NCBI RefSeq assembly: GCF_000463115.2
Contig: NZ_AWFX01000011.1
Span: 230,470 to 294,469 of the forward strand
Reading direction: 5' to 3'
DNA length: 64,000 nt
Origin: Franconibacter helveticus LMG 23732
Lineage (GTDB): Bacteria > Pseudomonadota > Gammaproteobacteria > Enterobacterales > Enterobacteriaceae
Made by a program: the position numbers and the translations under genes. Below the pieces are notes generated by a model. It was not told the origin of the DNA. It did not search any database and saw only the letters and a program-made list of their open reading frames with translations. This document shows, in pieces, positions 1 to 8,555 of the stretch (position 1 is the stretch's first letter; each line of letters starts with the position of its first letter).

Positions 1-236
1 TTTGGTTTTTTGCCAAGCAGCAGATCGCGCACGCCGCCGCCGACGAGGTAGGCTTCATAGCCTGCCTTATTCAGACGGTAGAGCACCTTGAGGGCATTTT
101 CACTGATATCTTTGCGGGAAATAGCGTGCTGTTCACGCGGGATAGTCGTCATGGCTGGTTGCACGGCGGCCTCTTCAACCACGCTCTCCTCGCGGTTTAA
201 CACCTTGCGGCAAAAATTAGCGACTCGGGTAAAAAT
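1..236 (-). CDS. pcnB: Poly(A) polymerase I, 5' part only (gene runs off the left edge)
   Basis: PcnB adds 3' poly(A) tails to RNAs and so speeds their decay; it also sets ColE1-type plasmid copy number by destabilising RNA I. Only the N-terminal 78 codons are here. The frame reads [12 protein letters not shown], then [19 protein letters not shown], then the start of the nucleotidyltransferase fold ([13 protein letters not shown]). There is no ATG, GTG or TTG at the expected start. The frame begins with ATT at 236-234, preceded by a GAGG Shine-Dalgarno sequence about 6 nt upstream. E. coli pcnB is known to start at AUU, which keeps expression low, and the same start is visible here. Identity is certain; use of the ATT is inferred. 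Confidence 0.93.
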   Translation of the reverse strand, partial: MFTRVANFCRKVLNREESVVEEAAVQPAMTTIPREQHAISRKDISENALKVLYRLNKAGYEAYLVGGGVRDLLLGKKP

Positions 237-285
237 AGTACACCTCGTAGTGAGACTCTGGACAAAAAACAGCGGCTAATATAGC

Positions 286-1182
286 TCAGTGCGGCGCGTT
301 TGAGAATGCCGGATTCACCGCCGCCGCCGCAGGGACCGTCGACAGCGTCCAGTTTCGCACCGCTTCGCTAAGCAAAGCCTCAAGACTGAGCGTCTCCATG
401 CCTTGCGTGACCGGTTGATTCAGGAAACGTAACGCCGCCAGCAAAACCGGACGCGGGTCGCCATGGCTCAGCGCTGGCGCATGGTTTTGCTTCGACAATT
501 TATTGCCCTGGTCGTTAAGCGCCAGCGGCAGATGCACATAGTCCGGCACCGGCCAGCCAAACTGTTGATAGAGCGAAATTTGCCGCACCGTGGGTTCGAT
601 AAGATCGGCGCCCCGTACGATTTCCGTTACGCCCTGGAAATGATCGTCCACCACCACCGCCAGGTTATAGGCAAAAAGCCCGTCGCGGCGATGAATAATA
701 AAATCTTCCCGCGCCAGCGCCGCGTTAGCGGTGATACGCCCTCGCAGACGGTCGTCAAATGCCAGCACCGGGTGATGCTGTATCAGGCGCGTGGCGGCAT
801 TTTCCGGGCCGTGATGCAGCGTACGGCAGTGGCCGTCATAAATGCCGCCGATGTGCTGAATGCGGCTGCGGGGGCAGGTGCAGTAATAGCTAAGCCCCCG
901 TTCGCGCAAAAACGCCAGCGCTTCGCGATAAGCCTCATGGCGCGCCGACTGGTAAAGCACGTCGCCGTCCCAGTGCAGGCCGTAATGTTCCAGCTGGCGC
1001 AAAATTGTCTGCGCGGCGCCGGGCACTTCGCGGGGCGGATCGATATCTTCAATGCGCACCAGCCAGCGACCCTGCTGCGAGCGGGCTTGCAGGTAGCTGC
1101 CAAGCGCGGCGATAAGCGAGCCAAAATGGAGTTCGCCGGAAGGCGAAGGGGCGAAACGGCCGATATAGGGTTGCGCAGACAT
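286..1182 (-). CDS. gluQ: Glutamyl-Q tRNA(Asp) synthetase
   Basis: GluQRS attaches glutamate to the queuosine base at position 34 of tRNA(Asp). It is a truncated paralogue of glutamyl-tRNA synthetase that lacks the anticodon-binding domain. The 298-residue protein has the class I signature HFGS at residues 19-22 and KLSKQ (the KMSKS counterpart) at 228-232. Zinc-site residues C101, C103, Y115 and C119 are all present. It lies downstream of dksA on the same strand with a strong hairpin terminator between them, so it is probably read as dksA readthrough or from a weak promoter of its own. The long frame on the opposite strand is a shadow of G+C-rich coding sequence. Confidence 0.96.
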   Translation of the reverse strand: MSAQPYIGRFAPSPSGELHFGSLIAALGSYLQARSQQGRWLVRIEDIDPPREVPGAAQTILRQLEHYGLHWDGDVLYQSARHEAYREALAFLRERGLSYYCTCPRSRIQHIGGIYDGHCRTLHHGPENAATRLIQHHPVLAFDDRLRGRITANAALAREDFIIHRRDGLFAYNLAVVVDDHFQGVTEIVRGADLIEPTVRQISLYQQFGWPVPDYVHLPLALNDQGNKLSKQNHAPALSHGDPRPVLLAALRFLNQPVTQGMETLSLEALLSEAVRNWTLSTVPAAAAVNPAFSNAPH

Positions 1183-1197
1183 GATTTACATAAGACA

Positions 1198-1227
1198 GAA
1201 AAAAACAAGGCGGGAGAGTCTCCCGCC
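1198..1227 (-). terminator. Intrinsic terminator between dksA and gluQ
   Basis: An 8-bp G+C stem (1209-1216 pairing with 1220-1227, loop 1217-1219) is followed on the minus strand by a T-rich run. It sits after dksA and just before the gluQ start, so it should limit readthrough into gluQ. In Shigella flexneri a terminator in this place is known to control gluQ expression. Confidence 0.85.
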
Positions 1228-1255
1228 AGTGATCAGTTCAGATAACCGTAAGCTG

Positions 1256-1711
1256 TTAGCCAGCCATCTGTTTTTCGCGGATTTCCGCCAGCGTTTTGCA
1301 GTCGATGCACAGATCGGCTGTCGGACGCGCTTCCAGGCGACGAATGCCGATTTCCACACCGCAGGATTCGCAGTAACCGAAATCTTCGTCTTCCACTTTT
1401 TTCAGGGTTTTTTCGATCTTTTTGATCAGCTTGCGCTCGCGGTCACGGTTGCGCAGTTCGAGGCTGAATTCCTCTTCCTGAGCGGCTCTGTCTACCGGAT
1501 CAGGGAAGTTAGCAGCTTCGTCCTGCATATGCGTAACGGTGCGATCGACTTCATCCCTGAGTTGATTACGCCACGCTTCAAGAATCTGCTTGAAGTGCGT
1601 CAGCTGGGCTTCGTTCATATACTCTTCGCCCGGTTTCTCTTGATACGGCTCCACCCCAGCGATGGCGAGAATACTCAGGGACGATGTTTTACGGTTTTGC
1701 CCTTCTTGCAT
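1256..1711 (-). CDS. dksA: RNA polymerase-binding transcription factor DksA
   Basis: DksA enters the secondary channel of RNA polymerase and, with ppGpp, represses rRNA promoters and activates amino-acid promoters during the stringent response. The 151-residue protein has the coiled coil with D71 and D74 at its tip (FPDPVDRA) and the four-cysteine zinc site C114, C117, C135, C138. The start at 1711 gives the usual family length and is preceded by AGGAG. An in-frame ATG six codons upstream lacks that spacing. The gene is monocistronic or leads weakly into gluQ. Confidence 0.97.
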   Translation of the reverse strand: MQEGQNRKTSSLSILAIAGVEPYQEKPGEEYMNEAQLTHFKQILEAWRNQLRDEVDRTVTHMQDEAANFPDPVDRAAQEEEFSLELRNRDRERKLIKKIEKTLKKVEDEDFGYCESCGVEIGIRRLEARPTADLCIDCKTLAEIREKQMAG

Positions 1712-1889
1712 GTTGCTTCTCCTTAACACGCACTATCGATCCCCTTGTCGGGGGAAAAATCAGGCCGCTATAAATAGCAGAAGCTTTTCCGGATAGCAAT
1801 TATCTAAACGTTACACTTGACAACCCTGTGAGGAAAAGCGTATTCGCATACGCGACCCGAACAGTTAAACGACATTTTTTATCAAAAGT

Positions 1890-2594
1890 TTATAAGTTAA
1901 CCGCTAACGGCGACGTTAACGTCATCGCGGCTGCCGAAAGCGAAGCCTTCCACGCCATAATCTCCACCCCCTTGCGCTGCGCTTCTTCCAGAAGCCCGGC
2001 GTAATGAGGGTCGATATGGCGCGCGGGAGCGACCTGATCGATGGCCGAGTGCAGCACGGCAAATAACAAAACGGCGCGTTCGCCGCCAGCCGCCACGCTC
2101 ATAAGCTCCCGTAAATGCTTCTGTCCCCGTACCGTTACCGCGTCAGGAAAGTAGCCCGATCCCGGTTCCGATAGCGTTACGGATTTCACCTCAATATAGC
2201 AGTTAACCCTGTAATCCGCCTGCAACATAAAGTCGATGCGGCTGCGCTCCGCGCCATACTTTACCTCGCTCTGAAGCGAGGTATACCCGGCCAGTTCCGG
2301 CAGCCGGTTTTCCGCCAGCGCTTCCTTCACCAGCGCGTTGGCCCGTAGAGTATTAACGCAGATAAGCGAACCGGTTTGGGTTTCGGTCAATTCCCATGTA
2401 TGTGGATATTTTCTCGTCAGGTTCGACGAAGTGGAGTACCACACGGTGTCGCCAGGCGTGGCGCAGCCGGTCATCGCGCCGGTATTAGGGCAATGCAGCG
2501 TCAGCGTTTCGCCTTGCGGCGTCACCACATCCGCCAGAAAACGTTTGTAACGCTTAATCAGCGTGGCGGATTGCAGGGCAGGGGTAAATTCCAT
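1890..2594 (-). CDS. sfsA: DNA-binding sugar fermentation stimulation protein A
   Basis: SfsA was identified as a multicopy activator of maltose genes in E. coli; its physiological role is not well defined. The 234-residue protein matches the family in length. It shows the N-terminal OB-like segment ([23 protein letters not shown]) and the C-terminal nuclease-like core ([16 protein letters not shown]), which resembles a PD-(D/E)XK fold. The start at 2594 (MEFTP) is the conserved one; a longer in-frame extension would run into thpR and is not supported. It begins 10 nt after the thpR stop, so the two are probably co-transcribed. Confidence 0.95.
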   Translation of the reverse strand: MEFTPALQSATLIKRYKRFLADVVTPQGETLTLHCPNTGAMTGCATPGDTVWYSTSSNLTRKYPHTWELTETQTGSLICVNTLRANALVKEALAENRLPELAGYTSLQSEVKYGAERSRIDFMLQADYRVNCYIEVKSVTLSEPGSGYFPDAVTVRGQKHLRELMSVAAGGERAVLLFAVLHSAIDQVAPARHIDPHYAGLLEEAQRKGVEIMAWKASLSAAAMTLTSPLAVNL

Positions 2595-2604
2595 GTCGCT
2601 TCCT

Positions 2605-3132
2605 TTATTTAAGCTGCCAGCGATCGACTGGCCTGTAACGCGTACGTCCCTGGTCAAACAGCGACTCATACAGCACGAAGTCTTCGACAGGAAATTCCCA
2701 GCCAAAGCCCGGCGGCGGCAGCGCAACCCGGGGCTGAGCGTTACGCAGTAATGTGACATGCGGATGAAAGGGCTGTGGCGACTGCGCGCAACCGCTGCGC
2801 GCGGCCTGGGCGCGCAGCAGGTTGGCCAGTTGCAGCAACCCGCGCGGCGCCTGGCGCGGGCCAAGCCAGACGACCCGCGAGCGCGGCCAGTGGCCAGCGT
2901 CGTCGAGGCAAAGCGTAAAACCCGGCTGCGTGATACGGCTCGCCTGCGCGGCCAGTATCCGCTGCTTCTCCTCGCTCACCTCGCCCAGGAATGCGAGGGT
3001 GATATGCAGATTAGCAGCCGCTATCGGGCGGCCCGCTTCGTAAGGAAACTGTTCGGCGCGCCAGCGCACAATGCGTTGCTGAACGGCTTTGGGAAGCTCC
3101 AGCGCGAAAAACAGGCGTTTTGACTGTGGCAT
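2605..3132 (-). CDS. thpR: RNA 2',3'-cyclic phosphodiesterase (2H family, LigT)
   Basis: ThpR opens 2',3'-cyclic phosphates to 2'-phosphates; the E. coli protein also ligates tRNA halves through a 2'-5' bond. The 175-residue protein has both catalytic tetrapeptides of the 2H phosphoesterase superfamily, HITL at 43-46 and HVTL at 125-128. It is the first gene of a short minus-strand unit with sfsA and is divergent from hrpB, with about 70 bp between the two starts. Confidence 0.95.
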   Translation of the reverse strand: MPQSKRLFFALELPKAVQQRIVRWRAEQFPYEAGRPIAAANLHITLAFLGEVSEEKQRILAAQASRITQPGFTLCLDDAGHWPRSRVVWLGPRQAPRGLLQLANLLRAQAARSGCAQSPQPFHPHVTLLRNAQPRVALPPPGFGWEFPVEDFVLYESLFDQGRTRYRPVDRWQLK

Positions 3133-3205
3133 AGCGTGACTCGGTGAATGAAGAGGCGAGATGCTACAATGCTCTCCTCATTATGTTAACCCGCTGGAGC
3201 CTTTT

Positions 3206-5635
3206 GTGTCGTCATTGCCGGTCGCCGCCGTATTGCCTGAACTTCTTACCGCCCTGCAACACGCCCCGCAGACCCTGCTTATCGCGCCTACCGGCGCCGG
3301 AAAATCGACCTGGCTGCCGCTGCAAATACTGCAACAGGGCGAGTTATCCGGGCGCATTCTGCTGCTGGAGCCGCGCAGGCTGGCGGCGCGCAACGTGGCG
3401 CAGCGGCTCGCCGAACTCCTTGGCGAAGCCTGCGGCGAAACGGTGGGCTATCGCATGCGCGCGGAAACCTGTGTAGGGCCGAATACCCGTCTGGAAGTGG
3501 TGACGGAAGGCATTCTTACCCGGCTTATTCAGCGCGACCCGGAGCTTTCGGGCATTTCGCTGGTGATCCTGGACGAATTTCATGAGCGAAGCCTCCAGGC
3601 GGATCTCGCGCTGGCGCTGCTGCTGGATGTGCAGCAAGGGCTGCGCGACGATCTTAAGCTGCTGATTATGTCGGCGACGCTGGATAATGAGCGGCTGCAA
3701 ACGTTATTGCCGCAAGCGCCGGTGGTGGTTTCACAAGGGCGCGCCTTTCCGGTCGAGCGCCGTTACCATGGGCTCAGCGCCCATCAGCGTTTTGACGACG
3801 CGGTGGCGCAGGCGGTCAGCGGCTTGCTGCGCGAGGAGCCAGGTTCGCTGTTGCTCTTTCTGCCAGGCGTCGGCGAAATTCAGCGGGTGCAGGAGCAGCT
3901 TGCCGAACGCGTGGCCTCCGACGTCATGCTTTGCCCGCTTTACGGCGCGCTCTCCCTTAGCGAACAGCGTAAAGCGATACTGCCGGCGCCGTCGGGGTTT
4001 CGCAAAGTGGTGCTGGCGACCAATATCGCCGAAACCAGCCTGACGATTGAAGGCATCCGGCTGGTGGTGGACAGCGCCCAGGAGCGCGTGGCGCGCTTCG
4101 ACGCCCGCACCGGCTTAACCCGCCTGGTGACGCAGCGAGTCAGCCAGGCTTCCATGACCCAACGCGCAGGCCGCGCCGGACGACTGGAGCCCGGCATCTG
4201 CCTGCATCTTGTCGGCAAGGAACAGGCGGAACGCGCGGCGGCGCAAGCAGAGCCGGAGATCCTGCAAAGCGATCTCAGCGGCCTGCTGCTGGAGCTGCTG
4301 CAATGGGGCTGTCGGGATATCGGCGAGCTTAGCTGGCTTGACAAGCCGCCCGCCGTTAACCTTCAGGCGGCGCGGGCGCTGTTAAGCCAGCTCGGCGCGC
4401 TGGAAAACGGCACGCTGACGGCGCGCGGGCGGCAGATGGCGCAGCTCGGCAACGATCCGCGTCTTGCCGCGATGCTGGTTGCCGCCAACAATGCTGACGA
4501 ACAGGCCACCGCCGCCCGCCTGGCGGCGCTGCTGGAGGAGCCGCCGCGCGGCCGCGAGAGCGACCTGCGCAGCGCCTTTTCCCGCAGCCAGGGCAACTGG
4601 CAGGCGCGAAGCGGCCAATTGCTCAAGCGACTAAAATCCTCTGGCGGCAGAAGCGATATTTCGCTTGCCGCCGGGCTGCTGGCGCAGGCGTTTGGCGATC
4701 GTATCGCCAGGCGTCGCGGTCTGGACGGGCGTTATCAGCTTGCCAACGGCATGGGCGCGATGCTGGATCAGGATGACGCGCTTTCCCACTACGAATGGCT
4801 TATCGCGCCGCTGTTATTGCAGGGCAGCAACACGCCGGACGCGCGTATTTTACTGGCGCTGCCGCTGGATCTTGATGCGCTTATCGCGGACTATCCGCAC
4901 CTGTTGCAGCAGAGCGACTCCGTAGAGTGGGACGAAGCCCAGGGCACGCTGAAGGCGTTTCGCCGCTGGCGGCTTGGGCAACTGGTGGTGAAAACGCAGC
5001 CGCTGTCGAAGCCTTCCGAAGAGGAGCTTCACCGGGCAATGCTTAACGGGATTCGCGAAAAAGGACTTTCGGTGCTTAACTGGACGCCGGAAGCCGAACA
5101 GCTTCGCCTGCGCCTGGCCTGCGCCGCCCGCTGGCTGCCGGAGCATCCGTGGCCTGCGGTCGATGACGAGGCGCTGCTGGCGACGCTTGAGAAATGGCTG
5201 CTGCCAGAGTTAAACGGCGTGCATTCGTTGCGGGCGCTGAAAAACCTGAACCTTGCGGCGGCGCTGAACCATCTGCTGGAGTGGTCATTGCGCCAACGGC
5301 TGGATAGTGCATTGCCAACTCATTACACTGTGCCGACCGGAAGCCGGATAGCCATTCGTTACGATGCCGACAATCCGCCCGCGCTGGCGGTGCGGATGCA
5401 GGAAATGTTTGGCGAAGCCGCAACGCCGGTGATAGCGGAAGGGCGCGTGCCGCTGACGCTGGAGCTGCTTTCGCCCGCCCAGCGGCCGTTGCAAATCACC
5501 CGCGATCTGGCCGCCTTCTGGCGCGGCGCGTACCGGGAAGTACAAAAAGAGATGAAGGGACGCTACCCGAAACATGTCTGGCCGGACGATCCGGCTAACG
5601 CGCAACCCACGCGCCGCACGAAAAAATATTCGTAG
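3206..5635 (+). CDS. hrpB: ATP-dependent helicase HrpB (DEAH-box family)
   Basis: HrpB is a DExH-box helicase of the DEAH/RHA group whose cellular role in E. coli is poorly known; a link to ribosome or RNA metabolism is suspected. The 809-residue protein has Walker A GAGKST at 30-35, DEFH at 123-126 and SAT at 156-158, then the helicase C core ([16 protein letters not shown]) and the family's C-terminal domain ending in TRRTKKYS. I chose the GTG at 3206 because it gives the usual length, starts the conserved [13 protein letters not shown] and has GGAG about 7 nt upstream. An ATG 15 codons earlier lacks these features. Confidence 0.94.
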   Translation: MSSLPVAAVLPELLTALQHAPQTLLIAPTGAGKSTWLPLQILQQGELSGRILLLEPRRLAARNVAQRLAELLGEACGETVGYRMRAETCVGPNTRLEVVTEGILTRLIQRDPELSGISLVILDEFHERSLQADLALALLLDVQQGLRDDLKLLIMSATLDNERLQTLLPQAPVVVSQGRAFPVERRYHGLSAHQRFDDAVAQAVSGLLREEPGSLLLFLPGVGEIQRVQEQLAERVASDVMLCPLYGALSLSEQRKAILPAPSGFRKVVLATNIAETSLTIEGIRLVVDSAQERVARFDARTGLTRLVTQRVSQASMTQRAGRAGRLEPGICLHLVGKEQAERAAAQAEPEILQSDLSGLLLELLQWGCRDIGELSWLDKPPAVNLQAARALLSQLGALENGTLTARGRQMAQLGNDPRLAAMLVAANNADEQATAARLAALLEEPPRGRESDLRSAFSRSQGNWQARSGQLLKRLKSSGGRSDISLAAGLLAQAFGDRIARRRGLDGRYQLANGMGAMLDQDDALSHYEWLIAPLLLQGSNTPDARILLALPLDLDALIADYPHLLQQSDSVEWDEAQGTLKAFRRWRLGQLVVKTQPLSKPSEEELHRAMLNGIREKGLSVLNWTPEAEQLRLRLACAARWLPEHPWPAVDDEALLATLEKWLLPELNGVHSLRALKNLNLAAALNHLLEWSLRQRLDSALPTHYTVPTGSRIAIRYDADNPPALAVRMQEMFGEAATPVIAEGRVPLTLELLSPAQRPLQITRDLAAFWRGAYREVQKEMKGRYPKHVWPDDPANAQPTRRTKKYS

Positions 5636-5739
5636 CGCAGCGGGGCGTCGCCTTTGAATTGAGAGCTTTCTTCTTTCGCACGGGTGCGGAAGAAACAAGA
5701 ATCAGGCCCTTGCGCCTGAATTATCTGCGGAGAAAAAGC

Positions 5740-8277
5740 ATGGCGGGGAATGACCGCGAACCTATCGGACGCAAGGGCAGACCAGCGCGTCCGGTAAAAG
5801 AGAAAGTGAGCCGTCGTCGGCTCAGGGAAGAGGAGTATGACGACGAATATGAGGATGAAGAGCCAGCGCCGAGAAAGGCGAAGGGCAGAGGCAACGGCGG
5901 CGGCGGCAATGGACGCAAGCCAGCCAAAAAACGCCGCTGGCTGTGGCTGTTGGTAAAGCTGTTCCTCGTTCTGGTGGTGGTGATGGTCGCCTATGGCGTC
6001 TACCTCGACCAGAAGATCCGCAGCCGCATCGACGGTAAAGTCTGGCAGCTGCCAGCCGCCGTTTACGGCCGCATGGTCAACCTTGAGCCCGATTCGCTCT
6101 ACAGCAAGCAAGAGATGATCAAACTGCTGGAAGCCACGCAGTATCGCCAGGTGACGAAAATGACCCGTCCCGGCGAGTTTACCGTGCAGGCTAACAGCAT
6201 TGAGATGATCCGCCGCCCGTTCGACTTCCCGGACAGCAAAGAGGGGCAGGTGCGCGCGCGCCTGACCTTTAGCGGCGATCGCCTGGAGTCTATCGAGAAC
6301 ATGGACAGCGGCCGCCAGTTCGGCTTCTTCCGCCTCGACCCGCGGCTTATCACCATGCTCTCTTCGCCGAATGGCGAGCAGCGCCTGTTTGTGCCGCGTA
6401 CCGGCTTCCCGGATCTGCTGGTGGATACGCTTATCGCCACCGAGGACCGGCATTTTTACGAGCACGACGGCATTAGCGTTTACTCCATCGGTCGCGCGGT
6501 AGTGGCGAACCTGACGGCGGGGCGGGCAGTGCAGGGCGGCAGTACGCTGACCCAGCAGCTGGTGAAAAACCTCTTCCTGACCAACAAGCGCACCCTGTGG
6601 CGTAAGGCTAACGAGGCTTACATGGCGCTCATCATGGATGCGCGCTACAGCAAAGACCGCATCCTGGAGCTTTATCTGAACGAGGTTTATCTCGGCCAGA
6701 GCGGCGACGACCAGATCCGCGGCTTCCCGCTGGCGAGCCTTTACTATTTTGGTCGCCCGGTGGAAGAGCTGAGTCTTGATCAGCAGGCCTTGCTGGTGGG
6801 GATGGTGAAAGGGGCTTCCCTCTATAACCCATGGCGTAATCCGAAGCTTGCGCTGGAGCGTCGTAACCTCGTGCTGCGTCTGTTGCAGGAGCAGCAGGTC
6901 ATCGACCAGGAGCTGTATGACATGCTGAGCGCGCGTCCGCTGGGCGTGCAGCCGCGCGGCGGGGTGATTTCGCCGCAGCCTGCGTTCATGCAGATGGTGC
7001 GCCAGGAACTGCAAAGCAAGCTGGGCGATAAAGTTAAAGATCTCTCCGGCGTGAAGATCTTCACCACCTTTGACTCGGTTGCCCAGGACGCGGCGGAAAA
7101 AGCGGTAACGGAAGGCATTCCAGCGCTGATTAAACAGCGCAAGCTGAAAGATCTCGAAACCGCGATGGTGGTGGTGGATAAAACCACCGGCGAAGTGCGC
7201 GCCATGGTGGGCGGAGCGAACCCGCAGTTTGCGGGCTATAACCGCGCCATGCAGGCGCGCCGCTCGATCGGCTCGCTGGCGAAACCGGCGACTTACCTTA
7301 CCGCGTTAAGCCAGCCGAACCAGTATCGCCTTAATACCTGGATTGCCGACGCGCCGATTTCGCTGCGCCAGCCGAACGGCCAGGTCTGGTCGCCGCAGAA
7401 CGATGACCACCGCTACAGCGGTCAGGTGATGCTGGTAGATGCGCTGGCCCGTTCCATGAACGTGCCGACGGTTAACCTTGGCATGGCGCTGGGGCTGCCA
7501 GCCGTTACCGAGACCTGGACGAAGCTTGGCGTGCCGAAAGAGCAGCTGCATCCGGTACCGGCGATGCTGCTTGGCGCGCTTAACCTGACGCCGGTGGAAG
7601 TGGCGCAGGCGTTCCAGACCATCGCCAGCGGCGGCAACCGCGCCTCGCTGTCGGTGCTCCGCTCGGTTATCGCTGAAGACGGCACGGCGTTGTTCCAGAG
7701 CTTCCCGCAGGCGGAGCGCGCAGTGCCTGCCCAGGCCGCTTACCTGACGCTCTACACCATGCAGCAGGTAGTGCAGCGCGGCACGGGCCGGGCGCTGGCG
7801 GCAAAATTCCCGAAACTGCATCTGGCAGGGAAAACCGGCACTACCAACAACAACGTCGACACCTGGTTTGCAGGCATCGACGGGCGTGAAGTGGTGATCA
7901 CCTGGGTGGGCCGCGATAATAACCAGCCGACCAAACTCTACGGCGCCAGCGGCGCGATGGCGATTTACCAGCGCTACCTGAGCAACCAGTCGCCGGTGCC
8001 GCTGGAGCTGACGCAGCCGGAAGATATTGTCGATATGGGCGTGGATGACATGGGCTACTTCCAGTGCGGCGGCGGTGTCCGCACGCTGCCGGTATGGACC
8101 ACCAACCCGGATTCGCTTTGCCAGCTGAGCGCGCCGCCGCCTGCGGAAAACCCGTTTGAGCAGTCGGCGCCGACGCAGCCGCAACAGCAGCAGCCTCAGC
8201 AACAGCAGGCGCCGCAGCAGCAAGAGAAAAGCGACGGCGTCGCGGGCTGGATCAAGGACATGTTCGGCAGTAACTAA
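5740..8277 (+). CDS. mrcB: Bifunctional peptidoglycan synthase PBP1b
   Basis: PBP1b polymerises glycan strands from lipid II and cross-links them in the periplasm; the outer-membrane lipoprotein LpoB activates it. The 845 residues comprise an acidic/basic cytoplasmic tail (1-65), one transmembrane helix (about 67-87), the UB2H domain, the GT51 glycosyltransferase ([10 protein letters not shown], catalytic Glu about 235), and the transpeptidase with SLAK at 512-515 and KTGT at 698-701. A Gln-rich tail precedes the conserved [10 protein letters not shown] end. The start at 5740 has GGAG 8 nt upstream. In E. coli a second start at Met46 yields the short gamma form; the matching residue here is Ala43, so that start is missing. 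Confidence 0.97.
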   Translation: MAGNDREPIGRKGRPARPVKEKVSRRRLREEEYDDEYEDEEPAPRKAKGRGNGGGGNGRKPAKKRRWLWLLVKLFLVLVVVMVAYGVYLDQKIRSRIDGKVWQLPAAVYGRMVNLEPDSLYSKQEMIKLLEATQYRQVTKMTRPGEFTVQANSIEMIRRPFDFPDSKEGQVRARLTFSGDRLESIENMDSGRQFGFFRLDPRLITMLSSPNGEQRLFVPRTGFPDLLVDTLIATEDRHFYEHDGISVYSIGRAVVANLTAGRAVQGGSTLTQQLVKNLFLTNKRTLWRKANEAYMALIMDARYSKDRILELYLNEVYLGQSGDDQIRGFPLASLYYFGRPVEELSLDQQALLVGMVKGASLYNPWRNPKLALERRNLVLRLLQEQQVIDQELYDMLSARPLGVQPRGGVISPQPAFMQMVRQELQSKLGDKVKDLSGVKIFTTFDSVAQDAAEKAVTEGIPALIKQRKLKDLETAMVVVDKTTGEVRAMVGGANPQFAGYNRAMQARRSIGSLAKPATYLTALSQPNQYRLNTWIADAPISLRQPNGQVWSPQNDDHRYSGQVMLVDALARSMNVPTVNLGMALGLPAVTETWTKLGVPKEQLHPVPAMLLGALNLTPVEVAQAFQTIASGGNRASLSVLRSVIAEDGTALFQSFPQAERAVPAQAAYLTLYTMQQVVQRGTGRALAAKFPKLHLAGKTGTTNNNVDTWFAGIDGREVVITWVGRDNNQPTKLYGASGAMAIYQRYLSNQSPVPLELTQPEDIVDMGVDDMGYFQCGGGVRTLPVWTTNPDSLCQLSAPPPAENPFEQSAPTQPQQQQPQQQQAPQQQEKSDGVAGWIKDMFGSN

Positions 8278-8313
8278 CGTTTCGCGCTGACGCGTTCAGC
8301 GGCGTGAACAGCC

Positions 8314-8354
8314 AACGCGGCGTAAGAGGGAAACCTGTTACGCCGCGTTTTTTT
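8314..8354 (+). terminator. mrcB terminator
   Basis: A 12-bp stem (8314-8325 with 8338-8349) is followed by a T run to 8354. It ends the mrcB transcript before the separately regulated fhu operon. Confidence 0.9.
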
Positions 8355-8460
8355 ATCTTCCTTATTACGCCCGGATAACCCTTCTTTAGCGACCCTTTAA
8401 CGCCTTACTCTTTCGCTGGTTAATTACTATTCCCTTAGCGATCTGCGGGCCGTCTGGCGC

Positions 8461-8517
8461 TTGCTATATAAACAGCGTTTCGCATATTATCTTGCGTTCA
8501 TAATAATAATTCTCGTT
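8461..8517 (+). promoter_or_regulatory. fhuA promoter with Fur box
   Basis: A plausible sigma-70 promoter has TTGCTA at 8461-8466, an 18-nt spacer and TATTAT at 8485-8490. Directly downstream, 8499-8517 matches the 19-bp Fur consensus at 12 positions, including the AT-rich half TAATAATAAT. Fur-Fe(II) binding there would block initiation, giving iron repression of the whole fhu operon. The site is a by-eye match, not tested. Confidence 0.6.
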
Positions 8518-8555
8518 TACGTTATCATTCGTTACTTTCACTCAGAGAAAATATA

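Noticed and set aside
463..1245. 260-codon frame on the plus strand opposite gluQ
   Set aside because: Shadow of gluQ; Arg/His-rich with no conserved domain, and it runs through the dksA-gluQ terminator.
2595..2864. 90-codon upstream extension of sfsA
   Set aside because: It overlaps most of thpR and lacks family conservation; the ATG at 2594 gives the standard SfsA length.
5563..7014. 483-codon open frame on the minus strand opposite mrcB
   Set aside because: It lies antisense to a clear PBP1b gene, has a His/Gln/Arg-rich composition and no recognisable motif; long shadows are common in G+C-rich coding DNA.
8170..8230. CAG-rich stretch at the mrcB 3' end considered as an unstable repeat locus
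   Set aside because: It encodes the Gln-rich tail also present in E. coli PBP1b; units are mixed CAG/CAA with other codons.
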